Shown: positions 60,453-64,000 of the stretch, piece after piece
How the letters are laid out: each line of letters begins with the position of its first letter
Position numbering within the stretch: the first letter of the stretch is position 1
Assembly (NCBI RefSeq): GCF_016909015.1
Contig: NZ_JAFBFA010000005.1
Location: 161,317 to 225,316 of the forward strand
DNA from: Gracilibacillus alcaliphilus
GTDB lineage: Bacteria > Bacillota > Bacilli > Bacillales > Amphibacillaceae
Direction: 5' to 3'
Length of the DNA stretch: 64,000 nt
Program-made: the position numbers and the translations under genes
Notes under the pieces: model-generated
Told to the model about the DNA's origin: nothing
Seen by the model: the letters and a program-made list of their open reading frames with translations, nothing else
The model's database searches: none

Positions 60453-62369
60453 ATGGCAAGTAAAGTGAGGGATTATAACAAACTAGCTGATGACATTTTG
60501 GAGGCAGTTGGCGGAGAAGATAATATTGAAAATGCCACGAGATGTGCCACACGTTTGCGTCTTGTGTTGAAAAATACAGATCCAAAGGCAAAAGAGAAAG
60601 TTTCCAGCCTTCCTGGTGTTATTACAGTAGTAGAGAATAGTGGTCAATTCCAAGTCGTAATTGGCCAGCATGTTGGTGAAGTGTATGAAGCCTTTATCAG
60701 TAATGTAAATGTAGATGCTTCTGACCAAGAAAGTGACAATAAAGGAACTATTTTAAATCGTGTGATTGCAACGATGTCTGCGGTTTTTGCGCCGTTTGTT
60801 TATATCTTAGCTGCTGCCGGTATTTTGCAAGGTATACTGATTTTGATTAAATTGGCTTTTCCAGCTTTTGAACAAACAGGAACATTTGAAGTATTAAACT
60901 TTATGTCTTGGGCACCGTTTACCTTCTTGCCGATATTCATCGCGATTACGGCGTCTAAACATTTTAAAGTTAACACTTATATTGCCGTTGCTGCTACAGC
61001 AGCATTGGTAACACCGGATTGGACAGCAATAGCAGAACGAATTGCTGATGGCGAAACCTTCACATTCTTAGGTATTGCCTTATCAGAAACAACTTACACA
61101 TCATCAGTGCTGCCACCATTATTCCTAGTGTGGATCTTATCTTATGTAGAGAAATTTTTGAATAAGAAAATTCATGAGGTAGTTCGTCCATTATTTGTAC
61201 CGTTTTTCAGTATCCTCATTATGGTGCCGCTAGTATTATTACTGATTGGACCAATCACAACATGGGGTGCAAACGGAATTGCTAATGGCTATAATTATTT
61301 GGCCGAAGTTTTCCCGGCATTAGCGGGAGCTATTATTGGCGGGTTCTGGCAAGTGCTAGTTATCTTTGGTGTCCATTGGGGGGTTACACCAATGGTTCTT
61401 GCCAACTTTGAACAGTATGGCATGGATTCCTTCCAAGCCTATCAAACGATTGCCGTTATTGCCCAAGTAGGTGCTGTATTCGGTGTGCTTATTAAGGCGA
61501 AGAACAGTGAAACACGTAAGGTTAGTGCATCAGCTGGGATCACCGGTATCTTTGGTATTACCGAACCGGCTATCTACGGTGTTACGCTCCGGTTTAAGAA
61601 ACCATTTATTTATGGATGTATATCAGGTGCGATCGGTGCGATTACGGCCAGTTTCTTTAGCCCATTTTATTTCGCATACGCTGGTTTACCTAGTGCGATT
61701 ACAACAGTAAATGCCATTAATATGACAGACTATCCTTCCTCTATTTGGGGTGTATTGATTGGTTCTGCGATTGCGATTGTTTTACCGATTATTCTTGTTC
61801 AAATTTTTGGTTATGGAGAAGATACAGCAAAGCAAGGCAGTAAGGAATTAGCAGCTGAACAAGGTGAAACTGGTACGGAAGAAGCTGCACAAGCAACAGA
61901 AACAGCTGTTGTAAATGAAGAAGAGATCAAGTCACCATTAACCGGTAAAGTTGTTCCGCTTGCAGATGTGGCTGATGAAGTATTTAGTTCAGGGGCGATG
62001 GGGAAAGGGATTGCCATTGATCCAACCGAAAATATCTTATATGCACCAGCAGACAGTACTGTGGTAATGATTGCTCAGACGAAACATGCAATTGGTTTGC
62101 GTACAGACACTGGTTTAGAATTATTAATCCATGTTGGCTTAGATACTGTCGGCCTAAAAGGTGAACCTTTTGATGTGAAGGTAACGGACGGTCAAGCAGT
62201 GAAACAAGGTGACGTGTTATTAGAATTTAACCGAGAACTGATTATAGAACATGGACTGCAAACTGTCACACCAATTATTGTAACGGATATGGCGGGATTT
62301 GAAGAAGTAGCGTTTGAAGAAATCAGTGATAGCAAAGCAGGCGAGAAACTATTTACGATGGTCAAGTAA
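60453..62369 (+). CDS. bglP: PTS beta-glucoside transporter EIIBCA
   Basis: Protein of 638 aa with fused domains. EIIB (about 1-85) has the phospho-Cys in NATRCATRLRLVL, EIIC (about 105-460) has ten membrane segments and GITEPAIYGV, and EIIA-Glc (about 490-630) has the active His in LLIHVGLDTVGLKGEPF. This is the standard BglP layout for salicin, arbutin or cellobiose-type beta-glucosides. AAGGGAG lies before the ATG. It is followed by the 6-phospho-beta-glucosidase gene and controlled by the divergent GntR repressor. Confidence 0.93.
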   Translation: MASKVRDYNKLADDILEAVGGEDNIENATRCATRLRLVLKNTDPKAKEKVSSLPGVITVVENSGQFQVVIGQHVGEVYEAFISNVNVDASDQESDNKGTILNRVIATMSAVFAPFVYILAAAGILQGILILIKLAFPAFEQTGTFEVLNFMSWAPFTFLPIFIAITASKHFKVNTYIAVAATAALVTPDWTAIAERIADGETFTFLGIALSETTYTSSVLPPLFLVWILSYVEKFLNKKIHEVVRPLFVPFFSILIMVPLVLLLIGPITTWGANGIANGYNYLAEVFPALAGAIIGGFWQVLVIFGVHWGVTPMVLANFEQYGMDSFQAYQTIAVIAQVGAVFGVLIKAKNSETRKVSASAGITGIFGITEPAIYGVTLRFKKPFIYGCISGAIGAITASFFSPFYFAYAGLPSAITTVNAINMTDYPSSIWGVLIGSAIAIVLPIILVQIFGYGEDTAKQGSKELAAEQGETGTEEAAQATETAVVNEEEIKSPLTGKVVPLADVADEVFSSGAMGKGIAIDPTENILYAPADSTVVMIAQTKHAIGLRTDTGLELLIHVGLDTVGLKGEPFDVKVTDGQAVKQGDVLLEFNRELIIEHGLQTVTPIIVTDMAGFEEVAFEEISDSKAGEKLFTMVK

Positions 62370-62426
62370 GGTGAAGAAAACTTACAAACGGGTAGTGCCG
62401 TGTTAAATCAAAGGAGGATGTCAAAT

Positions 62427-63878
62427 ATGAGTAAATTACCGAAAGATTTCTTATGGGGCGGTGCCTTAGCTGCCCACCAATTTGAGGGTGGCTGGAATGC
62501 CGGCGGTAAAGGACCTAGTGTGGTAGATGTGCTGACGGCAGGTGCGCATGGTGTGGCAAGAAGAATCACAGATACAATTGAACCGGATGAGTTTTATCCA
62601 AACCATGAAGCAATTGATTTCTATCACCGCTATAAAGAAGATATTGCGTTATTTGCGGAAATGGGTTTAAAATGCCTAAGAACATCGATCGGCTGGAGCC
62701 GTATTTTTCCTAAAGGTGATGAAACAGAACCAAATGAGGAAGGTCTTCAATTCTATGACAATGTCTTCGATGAGTTGTTGAAACATGGTATTGAACCAGT
62801 CATTACGCTGTCACACTTTGAAATGCCGTTACATTTGGCACGCGAGTATGGCGGTTTTCGCAGCCGTAAGGTTGTAGATTGTTTTGTTAAATTTGCTGAA
62901 GTTTGTTTTGATCGCTATAAAGATAAAGTGAAATACTGGATGACATTTAATGAAATCAATAATAAGATGGATGTTCGTAATCCACTCTTCTTGTGGACCA
63001 ATTCTGGTGTACTAGTAGAAGAAGGGGAAGACGCTAAAGAAGTAATGTATCAAACCGCTCACCATGAATTAGTAGCTAGTGCCTTAGCAGTTATCAAAGG
63101 AAAAGAGATGAAACCGGATCTTCAAATAGGAAACATGGTCTCCCATGTGCCAATTTATCCTTACTCTTCTAATCCAGAAGATGTGATGCTGTCAGAGGAG
63201 TATATGCGTGATCGTTACTTCTTCCCAGATGTACAAGTACGCGGCTACTATCCAAGCTATGCGTTAAAAGAATTTGAACGTAAAGGTTACAACATTGTAA
63301 TGGAAGATGGCGATGATGAGATTCTGCGCAAAGGTATCGTAGATTATCTAGGCTTTAGTTATTATATGTCTACTACTGTAAAAAGTGGTGAAGTGGCCAG
63401 TGATGCTTCTGATGTGACAAATGGCGGCTTGCCGCATGGTGTCGAAAACCCATATATCAAATCCAGTGACTGGGGCTGGGCGATTGACCCGACTGGTTTG
63501 CGATACACCTTGAACCGCTTCTATGACCGTTATCAATTACCAATGTTTATTGTCGAAAATGGCTTTGGTGCTATTGACCATATTGAAGAAGATGGTTCTA
63601 TCCATGATGAGGCACGTATCAGTTATTTACGTTCCCATATCGCGGCGTTAGAAGAGGCTGTTAATTACGATGGAGTAGAATTAATGGGGTATACGCCATG
63701 GGGAATCATTGATATTGTTTCTTTCACAACAGGTGAAATGAAGAAGCGTTATGGTATGATTCATGTGGACCGTGACAACGAAGGAAACGGATCAATGAAG
63801 CGATCTAAGAAAGATTCCTTTGATTGGTATAAAAAGGTTATTGAAACAAATGGTGAAGATTTGAGCTATAAACGTTAA
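62427..63878 (+). CDS. bglA: 6-phospho-beta-glucosidase, GH1 family
   Basis: ATG 62427 follows AAAGGAGG; the TTG-like reading from 62400 is upstream of it. The 483-aa GH1 enzyme starts LPKDFLWGGALAAHQFEGGW, has the acid/base Glu in TFNEIN and the nucleophile Glu in FIVENGFG. The C-terminal SFTTGEMKKRYGMIHVD carries the phosphate-binding Lys/Tyr of 6-phospho-beta-glucosidases. It cleaves the phosphorylated beta-glucoside delivered by BglP into glucose-6-P and an aglycone. Confidence 0.93.
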   Translation: MSKLPKDFLWGGALAAHQFEGGWNAGGKGPSVVDVLTAGAHGVARRITDTIEPDEFYPNHEAIDFYHRYKEDIALFAEMGLKCLRTSIGWSRIFPKGDETEPNEEGLQFYDNVFDELLKHGIEPVITLSHFEMPLHLAREYGGFRSRKVVDCFVKFAEVCFDRYKDKVKYWMTFNEINNKMDVRNPLFLWTNSGVLVEEGEDAKEVMYQTAHHELVASALAVIKGKEMKPDLQIGNMVSHVPIYPYSSNPEDVMLSEEYMRDRYFFPDVQVRGYYPSYALKEFERKGYNIVMEDGDDEILRKGIVDYLGFSYYMSTTVKSGEVASDASDVTNGGLPHGVENPYIKSSDWGWAIDPTGLRYTLNRFYDRYQLPMFIVENGFGAIDHIEEDGSIHDEARISYLRSHIAALEEAVNYDGVELMGYTPWGIIDIVSFTTGEMKKRYGMIHVDRDNEGNGSMKRSKKDSFDWYKKVIETNGEDLSYKR

Positions 63879-63904
63879 ATATTTGTAAAAAAGACAGTCT
63901 ATGA

Positions 63905-64000
63905 ATGATATGCTCCCTTTATAGTAGACAGAGAAATAATAAAAATTCTCACCTATTATGAAGGGAGTATTTTGTATGTCTAAAAGAATGACCAAACAGG
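63905..64000 (+). mobile_element. Left end of a probable IS3-family insertion sequence
   Basis: ATGCTCCCTTTATAGTAGACAG near 63910-63931 is typical of the terminal region of IS3/IS150-type elements. A partly inverted ATGAAGGGAGTAT follows at 63958-63970, and an ORF begins right after. The right end lies outside the window, so family assignment rests on the end sequence only. Confidence 0.5.
63976..64000 (+). CDS. Start of a probable transposase orfA (cut by window end)
   Basis: ATG 63976, with AAGGGAG about 8 bases upstream, encodes MSKRMTKQ before the window ends. The context (IS-like end sequence) suggests the small HTH protein OrfA of an IS3-type element. Confidence 0.5.

Noticed and set aside
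1..64000. tRNA, rRNA genes or prophage
   Set aside because: No tRNA-like cloverleaf termini, rRNA segments or phage structural genes were noticed on reading; a dedicated scan would be needed to exclude a single tRNA.

Overview
This window is typical low-GC Gram-positive (Bacillaceae-type) DNA. It shows AAGGAGG ribosome binding sites, frequent GTG and TTG starts, a leucine T-box leader, a flotillin/NfeD pair, an LPxTG-anchored chitinase, PRD-type PTS regulators and CcpA-type cre sites. Small interspersed intergenic repeats and many gene relics suggest a free-living, possibly halophilic or alkaliphilic bacillus (Gracilibacillus/Amphibacillus-like). The genus is an inference from gene style only. 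No tRNA, rRNA or CRISPR array was seen.

Layout. 1-10200: mixed housekeeping and accessory genes: the end of a TPR/DUF5107 protein, a DHDPS/NAL-family aldolase, a MutS2-like ATPase without Smr domain, a coiled-coil membrane protein, a GNAT, a lipoprotein, a general-stress SDR with a sigma-B-like promoter, and an OmpR/histidine-kinase pair. 10400-12424: leucine T-box and a stand-alone type-2 2-isopropylmalate synthase. 12600-35700: a loosely packed accessory zone with a P450, an AAC(3)-I-like acetyltransferase, a serpin lipoprotein, a TmrB-like kinase, a MerR/TipAS regulator, a second undecaprenyl diphosphate synthase, a surface chitinase, a polyol dehydrogenase, NfeD-flotillin and an ASCH protein. 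Between them lie at least five decayed genes (GrpB, LuxR regulator, FAD dehydrogenase, P-loop kinase, one unknown) and dispersed repeats.

36000-63900 is a sugar and polyol catabolic island: (a) an FGGY kinase with an AraR-like box; (b) a galactitol/pentitol-type PTS operon (PRD regulator, EIIA, EIIC, EIIB, a membrane protein of unknown function, Zn-dehydrogenase, two SDR proteins and an EIIB-like protein lacking the active-site Cys); (c) a glucitol-type PTS operon (SAF-domain oxidoreductase, SorC regulator, GutM, SrlA, SrlE, SrlB) interrupted by a 255-bp MITE-like element; (d) a divergent SorC regulator and a four-gene acetoin/2-oxoacid dehydrogenase complex; (e) a GntR-controlled beta-glucoside PTS and 6-phospho-beta-glucosidase. 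An IS3-like element begins at the right edge.

The most notable signal is a pair of ACAAATG-type direct repeats with identical 19-nt phasing just downstream of the promoters of (c) and (d). Each operon is linked to its own SorC paralogue, so the polyol PTS and the 2-oxoacid/acetoin dehydrogenase complex may form one co-regulated pathway of unknown substrate.
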